Positions 44,481 through 53,131 of a DNA stretch of 64,000 nucleotides are shown here, in pieces (positions within the stretch are counted from its first letter, which is position 1; the number at the start of each line of letters is the position of its first letter). The notes below the pieces were generated by a model, which made no database searches, was not told the DNA's origin, and was given only the letters and a program-made list of their open reading frames with translations. Location: assembly GCA_040219735.1 (NCBI GenBank), contig JAVJRX010000053.1. The stretch is one strand, 5' to 3'. Origin of the DNA: Coleofasciculus sp040219735. GTDB lineage: Bacteria; Cyanobacteriota; Cyanobacteriia; Cyanobacteriales; Coleofasciculaceae. The translations under genes were made by a program, and so were the position numbers.

Positions 44481-46163
44481 ATGCGGTATCTGATTACAAG
44501 TGCGTTGCCCTATATCAATGGGATTAAACACCTGGGCAATTTGGTCGGTTCTATGCTTCCGGCAGATGTCTATAGCCGTTTCCTGCGACAGGAAGGCGAA
44601 TCCGTTCTATTTTTGTGTGCCACGGATGAACATGGTACACCGGCTGAATTAGCCGCATTGGAAGCCGGATTAGATGTCGCCACCTACTGTCAAAAACAAC
44701 ACGAACGGCAAGCCGAAATCTATCGCGGGTTTGGACTTTCTTTCGACTATTTTGGTCGCACTTCATCCCCAGATAACCACGAGTTGACCCAGCATTTCTA
44801 TCAGCGCCTCGATGAAAATGGTTTCATGGAGGAACGGGAAATCCGCCAGGTTTACTCTCATGAAGATGGTCGTTTTTTGCCAGACCGATATATTATTGGA
44901 ACCTGTCCCCATTGCGGATACGATCGCGCCAGAGGAGATCAGTGTGAGAATTGTACCTCGGTGTTAGATCCTACAGATCTAATTGAACCCCGTTCTGCTG
45001 TATCAGGCAGTACAAATCTGGAAGTTCGCCAAACTAAGCATTTATTCTTAAAGCTTACCGCCCTTAGCGATGAGGTGCGTTCCTGGGTGGATAATCAGCA
45101 AGAGTGGACGACTCTGACTAAATCCATTGCCCTAAAATGGTTAAATGAAGGATTACAAGACCGCTGCATTACCCGTGATTTAAGTTGGGGTGTCCCTGTA
45201 CCCCGTCCGGGATTTGAGGGTAAAGTATTTTATGTCTGGTTTGATGCCCCCATTGGCTATATTTCCGCCACCAAAGGATGGGCAAGTCAGCAATCTGAAC
45301 CGGATGCCTGGAAACCGTGGTGGTGCGACGCCCAAGATATTTGTTATGTGCAGTTCATGGCAAAAGATAATTTGCCCTTCCACACAATTATGTGGCCCGC
45401 GATGATTCTGGGAACGCGGGAACCCTGGACAATGGCGGATGATATTAAGGGATTTAATTGGTTAACCTATTATGGTGGAAAATTTTCCACCAGTTCCAAA
45501 CGTGGCATCTTTTCTGACCAAGCCTTAGATATTTTACCTGCTGATTACTGGCGCTATGCTTTAATTGCGATGGCACCAGAGTCTTCCGATTCGGCTTTTA
45601 CCTGGGAGTTATTTCAAATTAAGATAAACAAGGATTTGGCAGATACTCTAGGTAATTTTGTTAACCGGACATTAAAGTTTGCCAATAGTCGGTTTAAAGG
45701 AGTAATTCCAGAAGGGGGAACGCCAGGAGAGGCGGAACAACGGTTGCAAGAAAGTTGTGCTAGTTTGACAGATAAACTGAGTAATTGTTTGCAAAACCTG
45801 GAGTTTCGCAAAGCCGCAGAAACCCTATGTGCGCTGTGGACAGTGGGGAATCAGTATATTGACGAACGCGCACCTTGGGCGCTGTTTAAGCAAGACAAGG
45901 AAGAAGCAGCGTTGGTAATTCGCACCTGTATTAACCTGATTCGGCTGTATGCGATCGCGTCTAATCCTTTGATTCCCTTTACGGCTGAGAAAATCTTTGA
46001 TGCGTTGCAGTTATCAGACACAGAGAGAACGATAAAGTTAACTCAGGCGGTGGATTTTAATGCTTTGGCAGCGGGTCGTTCTTTTGATGTTCCACCTCCT
46101 CTATTTCGCAAGTTAGAGGATACAGAAATAGCAGAATTGCGCCAACAATTTGGGGGTGGGTAA
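44481..46163 (+). CDS. metG: Methionyl-tRNA synthetase, atypical signature motifs
   Basis: Charges tRNA-Met with methionine. Seen in 560 aa: start MRYLITSALPYINGIKHLGN, where HLGN stands for the HIGH motif; CATDEHGTPAEL; a connective peptide with two Cys pairs, CPHCGYDRARGDQCENC; WFDAPIGYISATKGW; KFSTSSKRGIF in place of KMSKS; and an anticodon-binding domain (WELFQIKINKDLADTLGNFVNRT). No C-terminal dimerisation domain. This is the four-Cys class, unlike the shorter form I expect as the housekeeping enzyme of cyanobacteria, so it may be a second or acquired MetRS (inference). The stop is close to a degenerate palindrome (46174-46193). Confidence 0.93.
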   Translation: MRYLITSALPYINGIKHLGNLVGSMLPADVYSRFLRQEGESVLFLCATDEHGTPAELAALEAGLDVATYCQKQHERQAEIYRGFGLSFDYFGRTSSPDNHELTQHFYQRLDENGFMEEREIRQVYSHEDGRFLPDRYIIGTCPHCGYDRARGDQCENCTSVLDPTDLIEPRSAVSGSTNLEVRQTKHLFLKLTALSDEVRSWVDNQQEWTTLTKSIALKWLNEGLQDRCITRDLSWGVPVPRPGFEGKVFYVWFDAPIGYISATKGWASQQSEPDAWKPWWCDAQDICYVQFMAKDNLPFHTIMWPAMILGTREPWTMADDIKGFNWLTYYGGKFSTSSKRGIFSDQALDILPADYWRYALIAMAPESSDSAFTWELFQIKINKDLADTLGNFVNRTLKFANSRFKGVIPEGGTPGEAEQRLQESCASLTDKLSNCLQNLEFRKAAETLCALWTVGNQYIDERAPWALFKQDKEEAALVIRTCINLIRLYAIASNPLIPFTAEKIFDALQLSDTERTIKLTQAVDFNALAAGRSFDVPPPLFRKLEDTEIAELRQQFGGG

Positions 46164-46265
46164 TTCAGGTTCCAGATGTTGCATGAAATGTCTAATCATT
46201 TTCAGTTGGGGCGGGTTTAGTAGCATCTGGGTAAGCTCAGACATGATAGTAGTGAAAAGAGCCCC

Positions 46266-46308
46266 TCAGCTCCCCCAGCTCCCCCAGCTCCCTCTGCTCC
46301 CTCTGCTT
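46266..46308. repeat. CAGCTCCCCC / CTCCCTCTG short tandem repeat
   Basis: Imperfect units of AGCTCCCCC and CTCCCTCTG in line, related to 2997-3028 and, inverted, to 52297-52333. It is followed by a partial GTCGGTGCGCCCCTAC element (46325-46340). It fills the gap between metG and the convergent SDR gene. Confidence 0.8.
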
Positions 46309-46376
46309 TTAGCGCTTAAGTTGACACCAATGACGTCGGTGCGCCCCTACAAATGCATGAATTTTGAATCGATGTT

Positions 46377-47348
46377 CTAGGATTGAGTCTTCATGATCCT
46401 GACAATCTCGCTGAGGGTTTGCGATACCGATCGCGGATTCCATCCTAAGTCTTGACGTGCTTTGGTTGCATCGACGCGCACGCACCGATCATAGACGTAA
46501 TGAACCCGTTCCCGACTCAGGGGCGGTTGCCAATTCAACAGGCGTCCGATAGGGTCAAGTAGGTTTCCAGCGAGTCTCACCAAGGGTTTTGGGGCTTCAG
46601 CCGGAACCGGAATTCCGGTGTCTTGACTGAGAAGGGTAAACATCTCACGGGTGGAAAGATCACCCGCCGAAATGATATATTTTTCTCCAGGTTGACCCTT
46701 TTGGGCTGCCAGAATCATGGCGTTGGCTAAGTCATCGACGTGGACAATCCCGGTGATGCGATCGCCTCCCGCCCATACTTTTAAACCGCCTTTGAGAAAT
46801 TGTTTCAGTACCGGACCAAAATGGGGGTCATCCGCACCAAAGATACCAGACGGGAGAATACTAACCACGGGTAACCCTTGGGCGGCAAATTGGTCTACAA
46901 TTTGTTGGGCTTGGTACTTGGTGCTGTCATAAGCGCTAGAAAAGTCAGTTTGTTGGCGTTGGAAGGTTTCATTGACGACTTGACCTTTGGTGTCACCAAA
47001 AACGCCAATGGTGCTACAGTAAACGAGTTTCGATACACCAACAGCTTGAGCCACCTCTAAAACAGCGCGGGTTCCCTCCACATTCACCCGTTCCATTTTC
47101 TTGGCATCAACGAGTCCTAATTCCACATAAGCGGCGGTGTGAAATACCCAGTCTACCCCAGTCATTGCCGTTTTCAGGGCGTCGCGATCAGTGATATCGC
47201 CGTAAACCAGTTGAACTTGGCAATCCGAGAGACGCTGAAGGTTGCTAGACTTGCGGACGAAACCGACAACGGTATCCCCCCGTTGTTCTAAGGCTTTAAC
47301 TAAATGAGAACCTGTAAATCCGTTGGCTCCGGTGACTAGGGCTTTCAT
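46377..47348 (-). CDS. NAD-dependent epimerase/dehydratase (extended SDR)
   Basis: An NAD(P)-dependent oxidoreductase of the extended short-chain class, near the HpnA / dihydroflavonol-reductase branch. The start is the ATG at 47346-47348, 4 bases after AGGAGG. Seen in 323 aa: nucleotide loop TGANGFTGSHL, FHTAAYVELG, catalytic Ser in YCSTIGVFG and the YxxxK motif as YDSTKYQAQ, then VHVDDLANAM. The substrate could be a sugar, a hopanoid precursor or a ketone; no neighbouring pathway genes decide it. Convergent with metG. Confidence 0.88.
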   Translation of the reverse strand: MKALVTGANGFTGSHLVKALEQRGDTVVGFVRKSSNLQRLSDCQVQLVYGDITDRDALKTAMTGVDWVFHTAAYVELGLVDAKKMERVNVEGTRAVLEVAQAVGVSKLVYCSTIGVFGDTKGQVVNETFQRQQTDFSSAYDSTKYQAQQIVDQFAAQGLPVVSILPSGIFGADDPHFGPVLKQFLKGGLKVWAGGDRITGIVHVDDLANAMILAAQKGQPGEKYIISAGDLSTREMFTLLSQDTGIPVPAEAPKPLVRLAGNLLDPIGRLLNWQPPLSRERVHYVYDRCVRVDATKARQDLGWNPRSVSQTLSEIVRIMKTQS

Positions 47349-47481
47349 CACGCCTCCTGGCTTTTAACTAACATTTAGGACATTCCCCACGACAAGGATT
47401 CTATGACTAGACTGGTGTTCTCGATAGTAGCGCTCACTGAGATTTACCGGTATATTAGTCAAAAAGCTCGCCGACTCAGCT

Positions 47482-49011
47482 ATGGTTGCTCCTATCCCAG
47501 ACAGTACTGAAATCGAGCGTCACAGGGCTGCAATAGTCCGCACTAACTTGTCAAAGCCAGTGCGATTAGCCCTAGAAAGTGCAATTCTAACTAAAGATAC
47601 TTCCTTTTTTGACTACGGCTGCGGTCGTGGTAGTGACATTAACCGTCTGCGTCGGCAAGGCTATACCTGTGCAGGTTGGGACCCCTACTACCATGGCGAC
47701 AATTCTCTAGTCCCCTCTGATATCGTTAACCTGGGCTATGTAATCAATGTAATTGAAAAGCCAGGAGAACGCCGCCAAGCCTTACTGAAAGCCTGGGAAC
47801 TCACCCAAAAGGTGCTGATTGTCTCTGCCCAAGTTTTAATTGATGACCGTAATTCTGGGCAAATTGCTTATGGTGATGGGATTGTCACCCGCCGCAATAC
47901 ATTTCAGAAATACTACGAACAAGAAGAACTCAAAGCCTATATTGACCAAGTATTAGGTGTTGATGCCATTCCCGTTGACTTGGGCATCTATTTTATCTTC
48001 CGGGATTCCACTCAAGCTGAAAGCTTCCGGGCATCCCGCTTCCGTTCTCGCACAATTATCCCCAGAATCCGCCTCAGTGTGAAGCGGTTCGAGGACTATC
48101 AAGACATGCTTACCCCCCTGATGGCATTTATCACCGAACGGGGACGCCTTCCCAGCCCCTTGGAACTCCCCAATACTGAAGAAATTATAGAAGAATTCGG
48201 CAACCTACGCCGTGCCTTTAAGGTTATTTTACAAGTGACTGAGCAAAACGAATGGGATGCGATCGCAGACAAACGTCGCCATGATTTCCTTGTCTATCTC
48301 GCCCTGGCTAAATTCAATGATCGCCCCAAGTTTGGTCAATTAGATCCCTTAGTCCAAAATGATATTAGAGCCTTCTTTGGCAACTATCAACAAGCCTGTG
48401 CTGCGGCTGACTTAATCCTCTTAAGTGTGGGCAATCCCAGCTTAATTGCCAATTGCTGCCAGCGATCTCGAGTCGGCAAACTCCTCCCCACCGCCCTCTA
48501 CGTCCATGTTTGTGCCCTCGAAGCCCTCGAAGCCCCACTCCGACTCTATGAAGGGTGCGCCAGCCGTACTGTTGGTCGCTTAGAGGGGGCAACATTAGTC
48601 AAGTTTCATATTAATCAACCCAAAATCTCCTACCTGTTTTATCCCAATTTCGACACTGAACCGCATCCAGAACTACACACAAGCATGAACATTGACTTGC
48701 AGGATTTACAGGTTACCTATCGCCACTACGACACCTCCAGAAATCCTCCTATCTTGCACCGTAAAGAAACCTTTGTCACCCCAGATTATCCCCTGTACGA
48801 AAAATTTGCCAAACTTACTCGTCAGGAAGAAGATTGGGGACTGCTGGATAATACCCAAACTATCGGTACGCGCAAAGGCTGGCAACAATGTCTCCTCGAC
48901 CATTGTGTCCAACTCCAAGGTCACCGCGTCATCTGGCGCAAAGATGCTGATCCTTACCGCCTTAAACTACGACAAGCAGCACGCCGTCAACGGACTAAAC
49001 ATAAGGTGTGA
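47482..49011 (+). CDS. DNA phosphorothioation-associated putative methyltransferase (solitary)
   Basis: Matches, from memory, the family annotated as dnd-associated methyltransferase that accompanies DndBCDE DNA sulphur-modification loci. Seen in 509 aa: the N-terminal SAM-like motif FFDYGCGRGSDINRL (about 38-52), the strand GWDPYY, then LGYVINVIEKPGERR; a long C-terminal part with DFLVYLALAKFNDRPKFGQL and LYVHVCALEALEAPLRLYEG; and a basic tail RQAARRQRTKHKV. No dnd gene, restriction partner or second defence gene is visible within 15 kb. Activity as a methyltransferase is inferred, not shown. Confidence 0.85.
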   Translation: MVAPIPDSTEIERHRAAIVRTNLSKPVRLALESAILTKDTSFFDYGCGRGSDINRLRRQGYTCAGWDPYYHGDNSLVPSDIVNLGYVINVIEKPGERRQALLKAWELTQKVLIVSAQVLIDDRNSGQIAYGDGIVTRRNTFQKYYEQEELKAYIDQVLGVDAIPVDLGIYFIFRDSTQAESFRASRFRSRTIIPRIRLSVKRFEDYQDMLTPLMAFITERGRLPSPLELPNTEEIIEEFGNLRRAFKVILQVTEQNEWDAIADKRRHDFLVYLALAKFNDRPKFGQLDPLVQNDIRAFFGNYQQACAAADLILLSVGNPSLIANCCQRSRVGKLLPTALYVHVCALEALEAPLRLYEGCASRTVGRLEGATLVKFHINQPKISYLFYPNFDTEPHPELHTSMNIDLQDLQVTYRHYDTSRNPPILHRKETFVTPDYPLYEKFAKLTRQEEDWGLLDNTQTIGTRKGWQQCLLDHCVQLQGHRVIWRKDADPYRLKLRQAARRQRTKHKV

Positions 49012-49742
49012 TATCAAGTCCGGTAGCATCGGACTTGTATAGTGACCAGAGGGTAGAAGGGTAATGCTTCCTTCGCAAATAACTATGGGTATGATAAATG
49101 CACTTTGTTATCGCTGTGTTGTTGTCAACAATTTTGCCCAAATTTCCGGAGTTTTCGCTAAAACTCTTGAATAAGGGTATTACACGACATTTTATTGATG
49201 CCGATGATTGAGCTGCAAAGCCATGGCATCTGTATGGGTCTGTTTGCCAGGTATCTTAGGGTCAAAACCTTATACCGTTTAAGTCAAGTCCATAAACAAG
49301 ATGAGTGATTACTGTGGCAATTTCATTGACTTTATATGCCACTTTATGGCTCATATTACTGCTTTTTTTGATTAAATTTAAAAAAGAATCATTAAATTAA
49401 ATCTACAAAAAATATTAATTGATTGCCAATATACTTCTATTCAATAAATTATCCTCATTGGAATTGAAAAAGCTAAAAATTAATTTTATCCTCCAATCAT
49501 GTTATGTCTAATCAAGGTGTATTTTTCTTTGTCCAGATAAAAAACAGGTGCAGCTTCATTGAAAAAATACAAGATTTGGCTGATTTATTTGATAAATTTA
49601 GTAGTTATACTAGATTCTTGATACTTTCACTCATTTTTAGATTGGAATATAAAAATATATCCCTCTTTAAAGAGTGATTAGATACTTTATTTTCAAGAGA
49701 TTGAAGCCACTAAAACTCGGCAAAAGGTGATCATTTATATCT
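49012..49742. other. AT-rich gene-free stretch
   Basis: About 730 bases, notably AT-rich from 49310 on, with no frame worth calling. The sequence TGTGGAAAA (49742-49750), the complement of the DnaA-box form TTTTCCACA, overlaps the HD-GYP start. It probably carries the HD-GYP promoter, but I cannot place it. Confidence 0.5.
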
Positions 49743-51446
49743 GTGGAAAACCTTATGAAACTAGCCCCAGTCCATATCTCAAACCTTGAGAGTCAAGGAT
49801 TTTTACAAGAATCGTCTGAGAGGGTAGAACTGATTGAGCAGTTACTGGCAATTGGTACAGCCCTTTCGAGTAGTAATGATTTGGATGAATTACTCAAACT
49901 TATTTTATCCAAAAGCCGGGAAATTACGTTTAGCGATGCAGGTAGTCTTTATCTGATTAATCACACTCAGGCGGAGCCGAAATTGTTATTCAAGGTGGCA
50001 CAGAATGATTCGCTACCCCACAAGCCCTTCAACGAGTTTGTAATGCCTCTGAACCGTAAAAGTTTGGCGGGGTACGTAGCGCTAACGGGTGAAAGCTTAA
50101 AATTGGCGGATGCGTATAAATTGCCCCCCAACGTACCTTACGCCCTTGACCGCAGTTTTGACACGAATATGCCCTATCGGACTTGCTCGGTACTGGTTTT
50201 GCCGATGCAAAAGCCAGACGGGGAAATTATTGGCGTATTACAACTGATTAATCGCAAGAGTCGCCCCGATGTCACGCTCACACCAAAGAACGCTGTAGAA
50301 GTGACCCAGCCCTATTCAGACTGGGAGGAGCGGATTGTGCGATCGCTGGCTTCTCAGGCGGCGATTTCCATTGAACGCCATCATCTCCAAGAAAGTATCG
50401 AAAATCTGTTTGAGGGCTTTGTCAGAGCCTCTGTGCAAATTATTGAGACACGAGACCCGACAACCTCCGGTCACTCGGAACGGGTGGCAGAACTCACCGT
50501 GCGACTGAGTGAAGAGGTTTGTGCAATCACCCACGGTCCACTGAGTAAAGCCTATTTGAACGATCGCCAAATCCGAGAACTTCGCTATGCTGCCTTATTA
50601 CATGACTTTGGCAAAGTGGGAGTCCCAGAAGCCATTTTGGGCAAGCGCAAAAAACTATATCCCTCACAGCTAGAGGTAATCCTCCATCGCTTTGCTCTAG
50701 CACAGCGCACTCTAGAAATGGAATGCGCTCAAAAGAAGTTTCAGTATTTACTCGAACATCCTGACCATCGCCATAACAAGAATAGCTCAACCTCGATCTG
50801 TCCTCACTGCCACAAACTCGAACAGCTTGATACACAACTGGCTCAAGCTATTGAAACAATAAAGCATTATCGGGAATTTGTGCAAAAACTCAATGAGCCA
50901 GAGTTGCTGCTCACTCGTGATTTTCAGGCATTTACAGAGGAGACATTAACTCAACTGAACACCCTGTCTCAATACACCTATCGAGATGTGGATGGTCAAA
51001 TCAAACCCCTGATTACCAAGGCAGAGATGGTTCAATTGCTCGTGCCAAAAGGGAATTTAACCCCCGAAGAGCGTTTGAGGATTGAATCTCATGTTACTCA
51101 CACCTACCACTTTCTCCAACGCATTCCCTGGACAAAGCATCTCAAAGGCGTTCCGATGATTGCCTATGGACATCACGAGAAACTAGATGGCAGCGGCTAC
51201 CCTAGGGGCTTAAAGCAAGATGAAATTCCACTGCAAACCCAAATGCTCACCGTTGCCGATATTTATGACGCCCTCACCGCCAGCGATCGCCCCTACAAGC
51301 GTCGGCTACCTATTGAAACAGCCATGAAAATCCTGCGACAAGAAGCTGCCAAAAACAAAATTAACGGCGACTTAGTGGAGTTATTTGAGCAACGCCAGGT
51401 TTTTAGCGTTTTGGGTCATTCCCTCAACGTTGACTCTGTGGCTTGA
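49743..51446 (+). CDS. GAF and HD-GYP cyclic-nucleotide phosphodiesterase with a long insertion
   Basis: HD-GYP enzymes hydrolyse cyclic-di-GMP or other cyclic nucleotides. Seen in 567 aa: a GAF domain (about 25-215) with ITFSDAGSLYLI and PMQKPDGEIIGVLQLINRK; the HD part with HSERVAEL and LLHDFGKVGVPE (about 285); the GYP part with HHEKLDGSGYPRGL (about 475) and ADIYDALTASDRPYK. Between them lies about 190 residues where about 60 are usual; the extra stretch carries CPHCHKLEQL and helical sequence. GTG start at 49743, or the ATG four codons on. A cGMP-specific relative is known in Synechocystis. Confidence 0.9.
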   Translation: MENLMKLAPVHISNLESQGFLQESSERVELIEQLLAIGTALSSSNDLDELLKLILSKSREITFSDAGSLYLINHTQAEPKLLFKVAQNDSLPHKPFNEFVMPLNRKSLAGYVALTGESLKLADAYKLPPNVPYALDRSFDTNMPYRTCSVLVLPMQKPDGEIIGVLQLINRKSRPDVTLTPKNAVEVTQPYSDWEERIVRSLASQAAISIERHHLQESIENLFEGFVRASVQIIETRDPTTSGHSERVAELTVRLSEEVCAITHGPLSKAYLNDRQIRELRYAALLHDFGKVGVPEAILGKRKKLYPSQLEVILHRFALAQRTLEMECAQKKFQYLLEHPDHRHNKNSSTSICPHCHKLEQLDTQLAQAIETIKHYREFVQKLNEPELLLTRDFQAFTEETLTQLNTLSQYTYRDVDGQIKPLITKAEMVQLLVPKGNLTPEERLRIESHVTHTYHFLQRIPWTKHLKGVPMIAYGHHEKLDGSGYPRGLKQDEIPLQTQMLTVADIYDALTASDRPYKRRLPIETAMKILRQEAAKNKINGDLVELFEQRQVFSVLGHSLNVDSVA

Positions 51447-51472
51447 CCTGGGGAAATTCCACAGCAATGTAA

Positions 51473-51500
51473 GTAGAGACGTTGCATGCAACGTCTCTAC
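51473..51500 (+). terminator. 28-bp perfect palindrome after the HD-GYP gene
   Basis: GTAGAGACGTTGCA and its exact complement lie 26 bases after the stop codon. This is the complete form of a palindrome family also at 35593, 11433 (degenerate), 46174 (degenerate) and 61302 (variant). Its position suits a transcription end, but there is no T tract. Confidence 0.55.
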
Positions 51501-51599
51501 GGCTAACTGGGGTTACTGGAGCAACGCCCTAGAGCTGATCCTTTGTAGTATTGATCCATAGACGATCAAACAATTTGCAATTCTTATCTTTTAGCCGAG

Positions 51600-51674
51600 T
51601 TTTCCCCACTAGATTCCCCAGTATTTCCACATGAGATTTCCAAGTTTTCCACAAATTACCAACAGTTTTCCACA
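51600..51674 (+). other. Cluster of DnaA-box-like sites, candidate replication origin
   Basis: Four same-strand 9-mers occur: TTTTCCCCA (51600-51608), ATTTCCACA (51623-51631), TTTTCCACA (51645-51653) and TTTTCCACA (51666-51674). Their starts are 23, 22 and 21 bases apart, about two helical turns. TTTTCCACA is the DnaA-box form described for Synechococcus. Weaker matches AATTCCACA (51455) and ATTTCCACA (51984) flank the cluster, and AT-rich DNA (51760-51850) follows. No dnaA or dnaN gene is nearby. The remainder of 51501-52054 holds no gene. Confidence 0.55.
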
Positions 51675-52054
51675 GGGATGAACGGCGGGATCGAGCCTAT
51701 CCCCTCATGTTGGGGATTTTCCCTACCCAGGATTCGGAGGCGATCCTTGATGATATTTATGTAAAGTTATGTAACAAATATCGGGTTCAAAGGCTGATTT
51801 TATCGTTAGCATTTAGGCAATTTGAGTGACCTGGCAATATTTCGTATCATTGACAACCCCACCCCATCTCAGTTGAGAATAGTGCGACCTACCCATAAAA
51901 AAACTTGAGACATCTCAAAGCGGCAAGAGCAGTGGGTGCTGTATCTAAGTCTATTTGCCGTAAGGTTTTAGCTACAGTAGCCGATTTCCACAGACACGTA
52001 GAGAGCGAGCAAGGTGGCTTTTGTCCCAACACGCTATTCGATAGAGAGGTAACT

Positions 52055-52279
52055 ATGAACGCAACCGTCAGCATTTTGGCAGAAATCCCTGAAGACCTAC
52101 ACGAGTCTCTCAAGCGCTACCTAGAAACCCATCCCACTTGGGATCAAGATCGGGTGTTTGCCGCAGCGCTATCGCTGTTTCTGCTTCAAAATGGTAGTGG
52201 CAAGACAGCCGAAGCCTCCCAGACCTATCGTGCTTGCGCTCGTGTCTATCTAGAATCCCTATTTCAGTCTCCTGCCTGA
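52055..52279 (+). CDS. DUF2811-family small protein
   Basis: A 74-aa cyanobacterial protein of unknown function. The start is the ATG at 52055, after GAGAGG; 50 upstream in-frame codons are unlikely to be translated. Seen: ILAEIPEDLHESLKRYLETH, WDQDRVFAAALSLFLLQN and YRACARVYLESLFQSP, which match the family as I remember it. The LxxIPEDLHxxLxxYL phrase resembles ribbon-helix-helix-like small proteins, but DNA binding is not established. Confidence 0.82.
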   Translation: MNATVSILAEIPEDLHESLKRYLETHPTWDQDRVFAAALSLFLLQNGSGKTAEASQTYRACARVYLESLFQSPA

Positions 52280-52296
52280 TTGAAGCAGGGAGCGGG

Positions 52297-52333
52297 GTAG
52301 CTGGGGGAGCTGGGGTAGCTGGGGGAGCTGGGG
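52297..52333. repeat. TAGCTGGGGGAGC tandem repeat
   Basis: Two units of GTAGCTGGGGGAGCTGGG in line between the DUF2811 and pth genes. The same unit supplies the stop codon of the ABC gene at 3026. Confidence 0.85.
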
Positions 52334-52404
52334 AGGACAAGGGAGAATTTCCCTACTCACCAATGACATAAGATCATAAGCTGTTCCCTGTTCCCTGTTC
52401 CCTA

Positions 52405-52432
52405 ACAAATGAAAAATGACAAATGACAAATG
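52405..52432. repeat. AAATGAC heptamer array overlapping the pth start
   Basis: Units AAATGAAA, AATGACA and AATGACA run into the coding sequence; the ATG at 52423 belongs to a unit. Confidence 0.75.
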
Positions 52433-53022
52433 ACACTTTGGTGATTCCTCAACTAATTGTAGGTTTGGGTAATCCCGAACCCAAATACGACAAAACCCGT
52501 CATAATATTGGTTTTGAGGTCGCCGATGAGTTAGCCCGTCGGGTGCAAATTTCTTGGAGCGAAAATCGTCGATTTCAAGCGTTGTTGGGGGAAGGACGTG
52601 GCTTAACAGGTGACAAACTACGTTTACTCAAGCCCCTAACTTACATGAATCGTTCTGGGCAAGCAATTCGTGCCGCGATAGATTGGTATAAAATTCCCCC
52701 AGAGTCAGTTTTCATCGTCTATGATGAGCTTGATTTACCCGTCGGGCGGCTACGTCTACGCCTTTCTGGTTCGGCGGGAGGACACAACGGAATGAAATCC
52801 GCGATCGCGCATCTGGGAACACAAAATTTCCCCCGCCTACGCATTGGGATTGGCAAGTCTGACCCCGACAAGAACACCGTGAGTCACGTCTTAGGCAAAT
52901 TCTCTCCTGAAGAATCTAAGATCATCTCCGAAGTCATCCAATTCGCCGTTGACGCCATAGAACTCTCGCTGAAGCAAGGCGTCGAAAAGGCAATGAGCCT
53001 CTACAACAGCCGCATAATTTAG
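52423..53022 (+). CDS. pth: Peptidyl-tRNA hydrolase
   Basis: Frees tRNA from peptidyl-tRNA that drops off the ribosome; essential in most bacteria. Seen in 199 aa: LIVGLGNPEPKYDKTRHNIGF with N17 and catalytic H27, LLKPLTYMNRSG, the Asp-containing VYDELDLPVGRLRLR, SAGGHNGMKS and FPRLRIGIGK. Complete family length. The first codons (MTNDT) are provided by an AAATGAC repeat, and no ribosome site precedes them; a start further down is not available before the conserved core. Confidence 0.96.
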   Translation: MTNDTLVIPQLIVGLGNPEPKYDKTRHNIGFEVADELARRVQISWSENRRFQALLGEGRGLTGDKLRLLKPLTYMNRSGQAIRAAIDWYKIPPESVFIVYDELDLPVGRLRLRLSGSAGGHNGMKSAIAHLGTQNFPRLRIGIGKSDPDKNTVSHVLGKFSPEESKIISEVIQFAVDAIELSLKQGVEKAMSLYNSRII

Positions 53023-53102
53023 TTTTGAGTTTTGATTTTTCAGGTTTGTGTAGGGGCTGGTTTTACTGCTATCGTTTCCTTTTCACAAGAGATTTGGAAC
53101 AG

Positions 53103-53130
53103 TGACAAATGACGAATGATGAATGACGAA
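53103..53130. repeat. GACAAATGACGAATGA heptamer array at a gene end
   Basis: Four diverged units of AATGACG/AATGATG stop 1 base before the stop codon (53132-53134, minus strand) of the next gene. Confidence 0.75.
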
Positions 53131-53131
53131 T

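Noticed and set aside
46377..47348. SDR as the ceramide reductase of the oxoamine synthase/GNAT pair
   Set aside because: It lies 15 kb away on the other strand and resembles the HpnA/dihydroflavonol-reductase branch; no evidence links them.
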